From: Closterium sp. NIES-65
Taxonomy: Eukaryota; Streptophyta; Zygnematophyceae; Desmidiales; Closteriaceae
Direction of reading: 5' to 3'
NCBI GenBank assembly: GCA_948144175.1
Contig: CANXME010002192.1
Location: forward strand, 1,364,001-1,428,000
Length of the DNA: 64,000 bases
The translations under genes and the position numbers were made by a program. Below, piece after piece: positions 55,101 to 64,000 of the stretch. Within the stretch, counting starts at the first letter, position 1; the number at the start of each line of letters is the position of its first letter. The notes under the pieces are model-generated. The model ran no database searches and was not told the origin of the DNA. It worked only from the letters and a program-made list of their open reading frames with translations.

Positions 55101-55730
55101 GCTCAGTCTGCTGCTGTCTGTCCTGACGGTGGTTCTGCTGCTGGTGCTGCTAGAGGTCCTGCCGCTGGAGGTGTTGGTGGCGCTGGTGCTGCCGCTGAGG
55201 GTACTGGTGCTGTCCCTGCTGAGTCTGGAGCTGCCGCGCGGCCTTGGCCGTACTTCGTTCCGCTCCTGCAGCAGGTTCTTGGTCTTTCTCCTCCGGTAGA
55301 GTGTCCACAGCCTGTCCAGTCGCAGTCATTGTTGGAGCCTACCTCCCCACTGCCTGCTCCCTCTCCTTACACTGGTCCTACTGGAGGTCTTGCTGAGCGT
55401 CGTGAGCCTGCGTCTCGTCCCGCGTCGCCTGTTCGTGCTGCCCGCGCTAGTGGTCGTGGTTCGCGTCCGCGTCCTCCTCCTGTCCGTGGCACGCACCGGA
55501 TGTCTCTGCGTCCGTCCACTGCTCCTCTGCGTGCCCTCTTGCCTTCTCCTCCTGAGTCCTCCCTTCCTGTGCTTACCGACCCAGAGTCGGACTCCCTTCA
55601 TGCTGTCAATCCTACTGTCACGCGTCTGCTTGCTACTGTCGTCACTGACCCCTCTTTTGAGTCCGCTGCTGCGTCTGCTCTTGTCGCTGAGCTCGTCGAC
55701 TTTGCTGCTCGCTGTCGTCTACGCTGCTAG
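52167..55730 (+). CDS. C5 polyprotein part 1: zinc knuckle, protease, integrase, linker
   Basis: An open frame of 1187 codons. Residues 28-42 and 73-87 are two LTPQQLREWYA modules. C97, C111, H116 and C121 form an unusual long-spaced knuckle. Protease has D245-S246-G247 (TFTLDSGASRS). The integrase zinc region runs 400-443 (HHRLCHPS to CVPC). The DDE core is D469 (HMDVWGP), D538 (LHSDRGGEF) and E574 (NGIAERR). A linker with GGAEP-type units and two more modules (REPLSPQELREWF, coded near 54665 and 54945) follows. The ATG is the first in frame after the leader; the true start is uncertain. No capsid-like domain precedes. It ends at TAG 55728-55730, caused by a 5-bp deletion relative to C4. Confidence 0.9.
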   Translation: MPGCLPYCCYSCSCLYWWSQMRPHRRLRESLTPQQLREWYAGWGCRGGGATTATTPAASTTGGGQMQLPRPPSASLTPQQLREWYAQSGGSLSSVRCSYVILTGARTGQPCGTPSHTQSRCFARLSDAWRTVFGDEAELPDWVELLRQRVDIFALDYDAILTAMYALPTSADRTGHLCIPPDPGIGPAALATGGAAAALGASESPAPGTGAAATLGASESASSGAGEAALSGTTLASASLTFTLDSGASRSFFRDRTTLTPLGQPVAVSLADPSGGPVLSHFSTILPCPAAPSGTLSGLYLPSFSTNLVSGADLQDAGVHQLTPASQRVTHCTDARTGRHLAKFSRRPGSSLYTLTTESPPVPASGQVAASGQVFAAASRSGPESAPCSCRLLSHETLLWHHRLCHPSLPRLRGMASRVLVSGLPQSLPPLPSGPGPSCVPCVEGRLRAAPHSSQFPPTEAPLHTLHMDVWGPAPVRGQGHERYFLLVVDDYPRYTTVFPLRSKGAVTEVLIDWIREARLQLRRSFGSDFPVLRLHSDRGGEFSSRLLRDYCRAQGIRQTFTLPDSPQQNGIAERRIGMVMDVARTSMMHAAAPHFLWPFAVRYAAHQLNLHPRVSRPDMSPVLLWTGKVGDASAFRVWGSRAFVRDLSADKLSPRAAPCVFLGFPPDAPGWQFYHPSSRRVLSSQDVTFDESVPFYRLFPYRTPSLPPPPDFLVPVPPPVDPLPPQVPAPSGVSQVDTVEPVEVAAESGPAAGAEFGGATRAGAELGGVAAGGAEPGGARPGDAELGGAAAGGVEPGGATSRAAEPGGAERGGAEPATAGPGGSPVAPSRREPLSPQELREWFARRWRRAAGAEAPSTAEGARAAGPGAARPAGPTGGGAAEPGGAESGAAEPGGAESGAAEPGGATSGAAEPGVSPGAASRREPLSPQELREWFARRWRRTAGAGASSTVEGTGAAGPGGATPAGPTRAGAAEGVGAQSAAVCPDGGSAAGAARGPAAGGVGGAGAAAEGTGAVPAESGAAARPWPYFVPLLQQVLGLSPPVECPQPVQSQSLLEPTSPLPAPSPYTGPTGGLAERREPASRPASPVRAARASGRGSRPRPPPVRGTHRMSLRPSTAPLRALLPSPPESSLPVLTDPESDSLHAVNPTVTRLLATVVTDPSFESAAASALVAELVDFAARCRLRC

Positions 55731-55965
55731 TCTTGTTGCTGAGTCTGCGTCTGTCTGTCCTCCGTCCGTCGGGGGTGAGTGTGCTCTTGGCACGGACGTC
55801 CTAGACGACAGGCAAGAGGAGTTCCAGTGTCTGGCTGCTGCTTCACCTCATCTCGCGTCTGTACTGCTTGCTCCTGAGGGAGACCCGGATGCACTAGACA
55901 TCCCGACTCCGCGCTCTTACGCGGAGGCCGTAGAGGGTCCCTACTCCTCTTAGTGGCAGGCAGCT
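55731..55965 (+). pseudogene. C5 pre-RT segment between the two lesions
   Basis: In the RT frame it reads AASLVAESASVCPPSVGGE, LGTDVLDDRQEEFQCLAAAS, DALDIPTPRSYAEAVEGPYSS, then TAG at 55951-55953, where C4 has CAG, and WQAAMDAEMASWKS. These residues join part 1 and part 2 in intact relatives. Only two point-scale lesions separate C5 from a full polyprotein. Confidence 0.8.
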
Positions 55966-57480
55966 ATGGATGCAGAGATGGCTTCCTGGAAGTCCACATG
56001 CACCTACGTTGACGCGGTTCCCCCTCCTGGGGCGAACATCTTCAGTGGCATGTGGATCTTCAGGGTGAAGCGGCCGCCGGGCTCTCCACCTGTCTTCAAG
56101 GCGCGCTACGTCGCTCGTGGCTTCAGTCAGCGGCAGGGAGTTGACTACTTTCAGACCTTCTCTCCCACCCCGAAGATGACCATTCTTCGGGTGTTGCTGC
56201 ACATAGCCGCTCAGCGCGACTACGAGCTTCACTCTCTCGACTTCAGTACTGCGTTCTTGCAGGGGAGCCTGCACGAGGAGATCTGGCTGCGCCGTCCACC
56301 TTGCTTCACTGGGACTTTCCCTCCTGGTACCCAGTGGAGCCTCCGACGGCTAGTCTACGGTCTCCGCCAGGCACCACGTGAGTGGCACGACACACTGAGG
56401 ACTACACTTGCGGCCCTTGGGTTTGCTCCTTCTACTGCTGACCCGTCGCTGTTTCTGCGCACCGACACTTCTTTGCCGCCGTTCTACATCCTCGTGTACG
56501 TCGACGACTTGGTCTTTACCACAGCGGACACTGCTGGACTCGCCTACGTGAAGTCCGAGCTGCTGAAGAGACACACGTGCACAGACCTGGGTGAAGTGCG
56601 CAGCTACCTTGGCTTGCAGATCACTTGGGACAGAGCACGCCGCACCATTACCTTGACTCAGTCACACATGGTGCAGCAGGTCCTTCAGCGCTTCGGCTTC
56701 ACGTACTCCTCGCCTCAGGCCACTCCTCTGTCTACTCGCCACTCGCTCTCAGCTCTGCCTTCGGATGAGTCCGTAGAGTCGAGTGGCCCGTACCCAGAGC
56801 TTGTTGGCTGCCTCATGTACCTGATGACCTGCACACGACCTGACCTTGCATACCCTCTTAGCATTCTTGCACGCTATGTTGCTCCTGGGAGACACCGACC
56901 AGAGCACATGGCTGCAGCGAAGAGGGTATTGCGCTACCTGTGCAGTACGTCGGGCATGGGGCTAGTGCTTGGAGGGCGGAGTCCAGTGGTACTTACAGGT
57001 CACGCGGACGCTTCTTGGGCTGACGACCAGGCTACGCAGCGGTCGTCACAGGGTTACACCTTCAGCCTTGGCTCCGGCTCTGTCTCGTGGCGGGCTACTC
57101 GCTCGTCTTCGGTTCTGAGCTCGAGCTGTGAGGCTGAGATCTACGCAGGGGCCATGGCTGCACAAGTGCTTCTCTGGCTCACCTACCTGCTGACTGACCT
57201 TGGAGAGCCGCCTCATTCTCCTCCAGTGCTGTACGTAGACAACAAGGCCATGCTGGCCTTGTGTCGAGAGCAGCGTCTGGAGCACAGAACGAAGCACATT
57301 GCTCTTCGCTACTTCCTTGCTCGTGAGCTACAGCAGCGTGGACAGTTGCGGCTTGCGTACGTGGCCTCTGAGACCAAGACTGCTGATGTGTTCACCAAGG
57401 CACTCGCGCCTTGTGACCATCACCGCTTCTGCACCCAGCTGGGTCTTGTACCTGTCTTGCCTCACTTGCTCTCCTCTTGA
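55966..57480 (+). CDS. C5 polyprotein part 2: reverse transcriptase and RNase H
   Basis: 504 codons from MDAEMASWKS. RT has catalytic D92 (LDFSTAFLQG) and YVDD at 178-181 (FYILVYVDDLVFTTAD), plus YLGLQITWDRARR. RNase H has D348 (GHADASWADDQ), E389 (SSCEAEIYA), D425 (LYVDNKAMLAL) and KHIALRYFLARELQQRG, ending DVFTKALAP..LLSS. All active-site residues are present. The ATG is internal to the polyprotein and only the first Met after the stop. Downstream come about 200 bp, the polypurine tract and the 3' LTR. It is the best-preserved RT in the window. Confidence 0.93.
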   Translation: MDAEMASWKSTCTYVDAVPPPGANIFSGMWIFRVKRPPGSPPVFKARYVARGFSQRQGVDYFQTFSPTPKMTILRVLLHIAAQRDYELHSLDFSTAFLQGSLHEEIWLRRPPCFTGTFPPGTQWSLRRLVYGLRQAPREWHDTLRTTLAALGFAPSTADPSLFLRTDTSLPPFYILVYVDDLVFTTADTAGLAYVKSELLKRHTCTDLGEVRSYLGLQITWDRARRTITLTQSHMVQQVLQRFGFTYSSPQATPLSTRHSLSALPSDESVESSGPYPELVGCLMYLMTCTRPDLAYPLSILARYVAPGRHRPEHMAAAKRVLRYLCSTSGMGLVLGGRSPVVLTGHADASWADDQATQRSSQGYTFSLGSGSVSWRATRSSSVLSSSCEAEIYAGAMAAQVLLWLTYLLTDLGEPPHSPPVLYVDNKAMLALCREQRLEHRTKHIALRYFLARELQQRGQLRLAYVASETKTADVFTKALAPCDHHRFCTQLGLVPVLPHLLSS

Positions 57481-57688
57481 CTTAATTTGTACTGTCACAT
57501 ATATATACCTGCTCTTGCTTGTCTAGCTTTATATATATATGTGTGTACTCCTGCATGTGAACTGGCCTTGTGGCCTTGCTCTTGTGCTCGGACTGTGTGG
57601 TGACTTTGTGATCCACCATGAGCTTTGCTTTGCTTTGCTTGACTGGTCTTGTGACCCCTTGTTCTCCCCCACTTTGCATTTGGGGGTG

Positions 57689-57824
57689 TGTCAGAACATA
57701 TATGTAGCTTATGCTGTTGTGTAGGCTACAGTGGGGTATACCATAGGGGGTACAACCCAATTAGGGTTTTGCTATTTGTACTCACTTCACTCATAGTTCA
57801 TTCATTCTTGCTCTATTTTCCACA
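57689..57824 (+). repeat. C5 3' LTR
   Basis: Follows the polypurine tract ATTTGGGGGTG. Two C/T differences from the 5' copy (near its 3' end). Confidence 0.92.
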
Positions 57825-58026
57825 TCTACTTGTGGAGAGTCACTTTATAACGGTAGTGAGATAGACTATGGGGGTTGGCTCAAACTACTAGGAATGATCG
57901 TAGCTTTGCTTAGTTCCTTAGTGCTTGCACATTCACGGGAGAAATCGGCAAGAGTTTCTACAAGGCAAAGTCGAAATTACAGAATGATACAACAAACTAT
58001 GACTACATCGAGCACCTTGCAACTCT

Positions 58027-58180
58027 GCAGCTAGCTTGGTCGACCGCCTGCCAGCGTTGCGTAGAGGAGCCGCGCCAGCACTGCAGAAAGGCGACCTGCC
58101 AACAAAGCAGGTCGACAGCAAACCAACGCTGCAGCAGAGCGGGTGTCCAGCGCTGCCCCGTAGAAGACAGCAGTGTGCAC
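58027..58180 (-). repeat. 24-bp tandem array in the B2 LTR
   Basis: About six units of the type ctggcaggcggtcgaccaag on the minus strand. Homologous to the array at 41105-41260. Confidence 0.65.
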
Positions 58181-58275
58181 GCTCTCAGGTGCGCGTAGAC
58201 GATTGGCTCGACTTGCCTCGTTGGGCATCCGTCGATCGTTGTCTGCGCTTGACAAGCCACATCGACTTCGGGATA

Positions 58276-58863
58276 CCGTATTCTCCCGGATAAAACACCC
58301 TAGGGTATTATGAAAACCACTGGAAAAAAATGGGGGGGGGTCTCCTCAAAGGAAAATCCTATATAATACCCGGGTCTTATGATATGGTATATTTTTTATA
58401 TAACAGAAAAGATGTGAAACAAAATTAGGGGTCTGACTTCACTTCAAGATTGTTGATCAATGCCGCAAAACCGAGTACGAGGATATTGTGGGCCACTTAG
58501 GCCACTTGGGCCACTTCACCTCTTGGACCACTTGCAGTGGAAGATTCGCCAGCGTGGCGACAGCGAGATTTTGGGATTCACCAGCGTGGCGACAGCGAGA
58601 TTGTGGGAGGGGGGATATCTCGGCTGATTCTAAGTGAAAGTACATGCGAAATTTCATCTAGGGAGTGATTTTCGCGATATCCTCCCGTAAGGAATCGGAC
58701 TCGATAACAGCTATAATAGGAATTTATAAGAAAAGGGGTGTGTTATTGAGAATCACCCCAAAAAGGGGGGTATAGTACTAACGGGGTCAGATATAACACC
58801 CACCCCGTACAAGCTACCTGGGAGTGTACAATTACGAGGGGTGTTTTATCCGGGAGAATACGG
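58276..58863. mobile_element. 588-bp MITE with 26-bp inverted ends and TA duplication
   Basis: Inverted ends start CCGTATTCTCCCGGATAAAA and match at 25 of 26 positions (58276-58301 and 58838-58863). TA stands on both sides (58274-58275, 58864-58865), as in Tc1/mariner-type elements. No coding capacity. Inside, two 25-bp direct copies of a GATTCxCCAGCGTGGCGACA-like word lie at about 58541-58600. It interrupts the B2 LTR. Confidence 0.85.
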
Positions 58864-59609
58864 TACCAGCCCGAAGTCGCCTGCGCCATCGCGACCTCGA
58901 CGACGTTCTCGTGCCTCCGCAGAACTCGTCGAGCAGGTTACCCGATCGACCTGGTGGACCCACAGGTGCTCTGGTCGACCCTCAGGTGCCTCCGGTCGAC
59001 CACCGGGTTCCTCTGGTCGACCAACAGGTGCCTCTGGTAAACCACAACTCTCGTCGAGCTACCCCCTGGTCGTCGAACCCCTTCCGTCGACCAGAACCGT
59101 CAACGGTTGTCGCCGAGCTCCCCTCGTTGATCGCTGCTCACTTGTCAGGTCGACAGACTGCTCCGTCGACCTTCGGTCGAACTGCAGGTCGACGGGCTGC
59201 TCCATCGACCTCCCAGTCGAACTGCCCCTCCTGGTCGACGGCCCACCCGTCGCCTAGACCAGTCAGTTGCAGGTGTCGAGCTCCCTGGTCGACAGCAACA
59301 CCACAGCGGTCCCTTGCAGCTCGACGAAGCCTGTCGAGCAGCTCTCCCACTGTGAACGGTCGGCTGCTACTCCCGTACATCCGACCAAATCGTCGGCGTT
59401 GTCCAAGCGAGGGCGGGGCCAACACTCCATTCCTGTTAACACTCCCCTGCCGCGCTCACGCTCAGGCCTCCAGCCCACACGGCAATACTGCACGGAGAAA
59501 TCTCATCCTCGGCGTGCAATTCACACACAGCACGCCGTCACCGCACCAGCCGTGCAGAAGGGCACGGCACCTACTACCACACCTCGTCGTCCCCGTCGCC
59601 GACGTCGGC

Positions 59610-60336
59610 TCAACAAACTTGGCCGATGGCGACAGAGCACCGGTTGAAAGCCGAAAAATGCAGCGCCTTTGTCAGGAAGTCCGCCAGCTGCTCGGTGGTC
59701 GGGATGTACTTCAGCACGAACTTCCAGCGCCTCACCATGTGTTGCAGCCAGGCATAGCGTCGCTCCATGTGCTTGAGGTTACCCGTCAGCCCCAAGCCCT
59801 CAGCGACCATGATCGCTGACTTGTTGTTGACGCAGAGGATGGTCAGCTTCCCGGCGTTGAGCAGCTTGAATTCCGCAAGAAGGAAACGAAGTCTGCGTCC
59901 CTCCTTGCCACGTACTCCGACTCGGTCGACGAAAATGTCGCACACTTGATGCGCGAGCTCAACCAAGAGACGGCGGCCCCTCCGTAGAAGAACACGTAGC
60001 CTCCCGTGCTTGTCCGGTTCTGCTTGTTGCCGCGTCGTCAGCATCCATGTAGCCGATCAGCTCCAGCGACTCTGGTCCACCGCCGAACTCCAGGACGGTG
60101 TCGCGGGTGTAAGCGAGGTAGACGAGGCAGCGGTCGACCTCGCACCAATGCTGGTCGCTCCTCACCGTGGGGCCGCTCCCCAGCTTGCTGCAGGCAAACA
60201 CGATGTCCGGCCTCGTCGTCGTCGCCGCGAACTGCAGCGAGCCAACCTTCTGCCGGTACTCCTCCTCCTCCTCGTCGAGCGTCAGCTCAGCGTAGGCGTC
60301 GACCGAGACAGGCGTCTTCGGGACTCAACCGCCCTG
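59610..60336 (-). pseudogene. B2 RNase H
   Basis: On the minus strand: TRPDIVFACSKLGSG, YMDADDAATSRTGQA (with a frame slip), EGRRLRFLLAEFKLL, CVNNKSAIMVAEGLG, HMERRYAWLQHMVRR and ADFLTKALHFSAFN. The catalytic Asp of VDN is Asn here, and the TGG..STESE part is lost to frameshifts. An inactive relic of the same family as element B. Confidence 0.8.
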
Positions 60337-61140
60337 CTACTCGTCAATGAAGGTCCTGCGCAGCTTGTCGGCGTATCCCTGCTGGTGCTGCCACAGCTTC
60401 CTGGCCGGCTTGTCGCGCACAATCTCCAGCCCAAGGTACTTCACTACCGGGGAGATCTCACGGAGCTCGAAGGTGGCCTCCAGCAGCTCTTTCAGTTTCT
60501 TCAGCATCGTGGTGCTGCTGTTGGCGGCGAGCAGGTCGTCGACGTAGACCAGCACCCAAAGTTCGCTCGGTCATCGCCTGCCTTGAGGTAGAGCGCCTCG
60601 TCGACCTGGCTCTTCTTCCAGCTAGCGCCCAGCAGCACACCGTCGAGAGCCCTGTACCTTCAGCCTATAGAGGCTCTTCAGCAGCTTACACACCCGGCCG
60701 GTCCCATCGTCGAAGTAGTCCAGCTGGTACATGTAGAGCACCCTGTCGAGCTTGGTGTGCAGGAAAGCGTTCTTCATGTCGAGCTGCATCAGGTTGAGGT
60801 CGAGAACGGCGACGATGCTGAGGAAGATCCTCAGCGTGACTTAGCTGCTCACGGGCGAGTACGTCTCGTCGTAGTCGGCGCCATACACCTGCGTGAAGCC
60901 ATTCACGACCAGCCTCGCCTTCTCGCGCTTGACGGTGTCGTCGATGCGGTACTTGGTCGTCAGCACCCACCGGTTCTTCATGATGTTCACCCCGCGTGGG
61001 CGTTCGACCAGCTCCCAAGTGCCCATGCCGATGAGGATGCGGATCTCTTCTTCCATGGCAGCCTTCACCGCCTCGCCTTTCTAGCTCGCCAGTGCCTCCT
61101 TCACCGTCATCGTGGCGATGTCCTAGCGGTGTTCGGGGTC
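60337..61140 (-). pseudogene. B2 reverse transcriptase
   Basis: MEEEIRILIGMGTWELVERP, NRWVLTTKYRIDDTVKREKA, GFTQVYGADYDETYSPVSS, then a TAA near 60841. LNLMQLDMKNAFLHTKLD and a damaged stretch (60560-60700) with indels follow, then WVLVYVDDLLAANSS (intact YVDD), YLGLEIVRDKPARKLW and LRRTFIDE-stop. Two TGG-to-TAG stops lie in the pre-RT block near 61082 and 61127. Dead. Confidence 0.83.
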
Positions 61141-61936
61141 GACATGCAGGTCGGGGTCGAGCTCTGGCAGTTCTTCATCCTCCTCGGCGTCGTCGTACAA
61201 CAAGTCGTCGTCGACCTCGTTGTACACCGTGATGAATGCAGCTGACAGTAGGCAGGCGTGGAAGCTTAGCCGCTCCAGCGGCTGTCGAGCTCGACCTGTG
61301 CATCGCAGCTCAGGCTTCATGATCGGTACTTCCCCCACGTCGCTGTCGGTGGACTCCTCACCCGCTGGCTGCTCCCCTTCCTCGTCGACATCCTCGTCAT
61401 CGACCAGCTGCTTCGACCCGTCGAACGGTTGTTCTCGTCCTTCTGACTTCGTCAGCTCCCCTTTCGACCGCCCCAGCTGCTCCTCCCCTATCGGTGTGCA
61501 TCCCTGCTATTGCCTCTTGTTCGACCGGCTCCCCTGTCTGCTGCACCCCTATCGTCGACGGCTTCCCATCCTGGTCGACGAGTATGGCATCTTGTCGATC
61601 GCCGGCGATGCCACTGGTCCGCGCCACAGGCGACGCCTCAATGCTCCCCTCATCGCCGGCGGCCGGCACAGGCGTCGACGCAGGCCGATCTGCGACGGGG
61701 GAGGGAGGAGCAAGAACAGGGGGAGGTGGAAGAACCTCCACAACATCCTCATCAGCAGGCTCGTCGACGTCGGCAAGCAATGGAACCGTCGCCATTGAGG
61801 TGTCCATCGGCAGGTGCGCCTGCGTCCGCCCCGACAGCGGCCCATACTTCGCCTTCCACACCTCGAGCGACAACGTCTCGTAGAAGATCACCTCGACAGA
61901 CGTGACCACCTTGTTTTCGGTCAGGTGGAGCACCTC
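61141..61936 (-). pseudogene. B2 integrase-RT linker
   Basis: On the minus strand it begins after ESKG-stop with EVLHLTENKVVTSVEVIFYE and TLSLEVWKAKYGPLSG (integrase C-terminus). A Pro/Val/Asp-rich linker follows (PADEDVVEVLPPPPVLAPP), then after a frame change ELPELDPDLHVDPEHR. Typical acidic, low-complexity copia linker of the B family; no domain recognised. Confidence 0.65.
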
Positions 61937-62890
61937 TCAGCCCTTGCTCTCTAGCAACACACCCAGGTGAAGCCCCCAGCGGGCTTTCGGCGCTAGCTTC
62001 CCACCGCGCTGCTGCTCGGGAATTATGAGCTGCACCATGCAGCCCCACACCCACACCAACGTGAGGTCGGGCCTCTTCCCGGTCAGCAGCTGGTACGGCG
62101 TCGTCCCTGGCGGCGTCGTCAACCGCTCCAAGCAGTTGCGCACCCATACAGCCTGTCGAAGAGCGAGGTGCCACCAGTGGTGCCGCACGCCCATGTGAAG
62201 CAGCATCGTCCGCACGGACTCGACGACCGTGCGCATCTCTCGCTCAGCCATGCCGTTCTGCTGCGGACGATGCCCTTCCCGTCGACGAAGTTGGTGAAAT
62301 CCTTCCCGAGTAACTCCCCTCCCCGGTCGGAGCGAAGCGACAACACAGACTTCTTCGTCTGCCGTTCCACCAGCACCAGCCACTTTTGGGAACTCCTGCA
62401 GCACGTCGCTCTTCTTAGCGACCGACATTGCCCACACGAACCGAGTATGGTGATCCTTCAGCTGTAGAAAGTATAGGCTGCCATCCTTGGCAACCACCCG
62501 AAATGGCCCGCACAAGTCAATGTGCATGACAGCAAGTGCCTCCTCTTCGTCGGAGCCTTTGTCGGGGAAGGTGTGCCGCGCCAGCTTTCCTCGAATGCAC
62601 GAGACATACGGCGGGTCTGCTCCGGTCGACGGCGTGATGTCAAGCCCAACAACAAAGCCATGCTTTGCCGAGCGCTTGATCGTGTCGACGGTGACGTGCG
62701 CGAGCCTCGCATGCAACCGGTCAACGGTCAACGTCATCGCCAAGAAGATCGTCCGCAGAGCCACCACCTCGGTCGACGGCGACCGCGTCGAGCAGGGGCG
62801 AAGGTCGGTGCAGAGGACCCGGCCGGTGTAGCATGCTCGACCGAGCACCTCCCCGGTCGCGGCGATGAGCAGCATCTCGTCGTCGTCGCC
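61937..62890 (-). pseudogene. B2 integrase with local frameshifts
   Basis: MLLIAATGEVLGRACYTGRV, DRLHARLAHVTVDTIKRSAK and YVSCIRGKLARHTF (zinc region; only one of the two Cys is evident). MHIDLCGPFRVVAKDGSLYF carries the first catalytic Asp. LSLRSDRGGELLGKDF (second Asp) is in another frame at about 62300-62350, and RPQQNGMAEREMRTVV (Glu) returns to the first frame. WHLALRQAVWVRNCLERL and the C-terminus follow. Two compensating frame shifts and a terminal TGG-to-TGA stop inactivate it. Confidence 0.83.
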
Positions 62891-63244
62891 CTACAGCTGC
62901 ACTCCGCTCTCCTTTAGTTGGCCAGGTGACAGCAGGTTCACTTGTACGCCCGAAACGTAGAGCACGTCGGGGATGAGGACCTGCTTCCCGGCCCCCCCTT
63001 GCAGAGCGACGGTTCTGCGACCCTCGACAGGCTGCAGTGCCCCGTTGAATCCACGCACGTGCTTCACTCCCTCGCTCGGCACCATGTCGACGAAGACCGC
63101 CTTCGTCCCCATCAGGTGGTGGGAGCACCTGCTGTCGAGCAGCACCGCCATTGGGTTGGCCTGCACAGCTGCCGCCAACGCCGGGAAGTCCTCGCCAGCC
63201 TTTGGTGCCAACGAGTCTGTCGGCTCCACCACGCCGACCATCAA
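62891..63244 (-). pseudogene. B2 protease
   Basis: The frame has NPMAVLLDSRCSHHLMGTKAVF, a copia protease site in which Asp-Ser-Gly reads Asp-Ser-Arg. Then comes VKHVRGFNGALQPVEGRRTV and VLYVSGVQVNLLSPGQLKESG, the conserved region after the protease. It ends in TAG at 62891-62893 before GDDDEML. Protease would process the polyprotein; the Arg for Gly change should inactivate it. Confidence 0.8.
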
Positions 63245-64000
63245 GCACGACGCCTCCCCGTCGCCTCAGCCCTTGCCGCTGGAGGTGTCGACGTCCTTCG
63301 TCGAAGACGTCTTCTTCGACGTCTGCTTCTCCTTGCATGGCTTTGCATCTCGACGGGGGCGACGACTCGCCGATCGACCGCTGCCTCCCTTGCTGTCATC
63401 CTCGGCGCTGTTATCCCGGTCGGGGCACTCGAAGGAGAGATGGTCGGGGTCACCGCAGATCCAGCATTCTCGCCGTCGACCCTTGTCCAGCGTCGACCTC
63501 TTCTCGTCGACATCCTTCGCCGACCGCCCACCTCCGCTACCACCTCCGCCCGGCTTCCCGAGCTGCTCCTACAAGATTCAGCTTCGTCGGTGCAGCGTTG
63601 TTTGCCTTCGGAAGGAGCTGCGTTGGTTGTTCGACCTCCTGCATTGCCTCGTCTTGAAGGATGTAGCTGGTGATGGAGTCCTCGTTGAGGAACTCACGCG
63701 TGCTGCGCACCATCATCATCCTCTTCATGAGGTTGTAGCAGCGCGGCGGGCCCTTGACGATGTGGGTGATGTAGTACGCCGTCGAGTATTCGGCGCCCGC
63801 AATCCGCATCTCAGCCAGGATCCGTCGAGCACGGTTGGAGTAGTCTGACGCCGACTCCTGCTCGCCCATCCAAATGTGTGTCATCTTCTCCTCCAGCTGT
63901 CCGATGTACAAGTCGTCCCTGACCTGGTACGTTGACAGGATGAAGTGCCATGCCTGGTGACCAGCATCCAGTCGCTCTCGACAGCTCTTGAGTGCCAGCT
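63245..64000 (-). pseudogene. B2 gag, C-terminal part with classical zinc knuckle (cut by window edge)
   Basis: From the right edge it reads YQVRDDLYIGQLEEKMTHIW, MGEQESASDYSNRARRILAE, EFLNEDSITSYILQDEAMQ. After a stop at 63537 and a frame change comes the knuckle CWICGDPDHLSFECP (Cys-X2-Cys-X4-His-X4-Cys, about 63430-63475), then a basic Ser/Lys-rich tail. This is the nucleocapsid part that binds RNA. It is homologous to the B gag at 9265-10018. The start lies beyond the window. Confidence 0.83.

Larger units (their letters stand above)
51033..57824 (+). mobile_element. Copia C5, 6.8 kb, nearly complete
   Basis: 136-bp LTRs (51033-51168, 57689-57824) differ at two positions. TCTAC flanks both ends (51028-51032, 57825-57829). 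It has primer-binding site, leader, one frame from zinc knuckle through integrase and linker, then RT-RNase H. Only a 5-bp deletion (about 55722) and one TAG (55951-55953) separate the two frames. It lacks the capsid-like gag domain. Confidence 0.95.
57831..59441 (-). repeat. B2 3' LTR, split by a MITE
   Basis: On the minus strand it starts TGTTAACAGGAATGG after the polypurine tract GCGGCAGGGGAG (plus 59442-59453). A GTCGAC-rich part, the MITE, a 24-bp tandem array (58027-58180) and the tail ending CTCTCCACA at 57831 follow. Without the MITE it is about 1.0 kb and matches repeat E1 (40563-41459) in order. Confidence 0.7.

Overview
This window is repeat-dominated nuclear DNA of a green plant or streptophyte alga. 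The grounds are plant-type Ty1/copia elements primed by initiator-Met tRNA, TRIMs, a PIF/Harbinger transposon, MITEs, GT-AG introns and GC-rich coding sequence. The gag-pol proteins resemble ones I associate with charophycean algae (Chara or Closterium type), but that is recollection, not a search result. I see no rRNA, true tRNA, CRISPR or bacterial operon.

Layout by region. 1-3970: 3' half of copia element A (+), with its 3' LTR. 3977-18159: one old copia element B (-) with matching GAAAA target duplications at both outer ends. Two younger copia-C elements are inserted in it. C1 lies at about 6866-9264 and lost its 3' half together with the middle of B. C2 lies at 10052-17005 and itself carries two 0.35-kb TRIMs, each with a perfect 5-bp target duplication. 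18165-19687: low-information sequence. 19688-27115: copia C3 (-, target site CATAT), with a solo C LTR inside (target site AAGCC). 27197-30134: remnants of an unknown repeat family 'R', a B-like LTR and RNase H, and the gag of copia D. D is interrupted by a complete PIF/Harbinger transposon (30174-34088, TTA duplication) and, in its 5' LTR, by copia C4 (34176-39933, CATTG). 40563-41459: probable solo LTR of a B-like family. 41587-48226: simple and tandem repeats with two low-complexity genes or ORFs of unknown function, one carrying 66 uninterrupted CAG codons. 49716-50430: MITE. 51033-57824: copia C5 (+, TCTAC), the youngest and least damaged element. 57831-64000: 3' two thirds of B2 (-), its LTR split by a TA-flanked MITE.

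How it fits together. Copia C has very short LTRs (125-139 bp), a GC-rich repeat-filled leader, an unusual zinc knuckle and a recurring PQxLREWxA peptide module. The TRIMs share C's TGTCA ends, PBS type and 5-bp target duplications, so a C-type machinery could have mobilised them; this is inference. Relative ages follow from nesting. B is older than C2, and C2 is older than the TRIMs. D is older than C4 and the Harbinger element. C3 and C5 look recent, with about 2 LTR differences each by eye. Many inactivating stops are CAG-to-TAG or TGG-to-TAG, as expected if methylated cytosines were deaminated.
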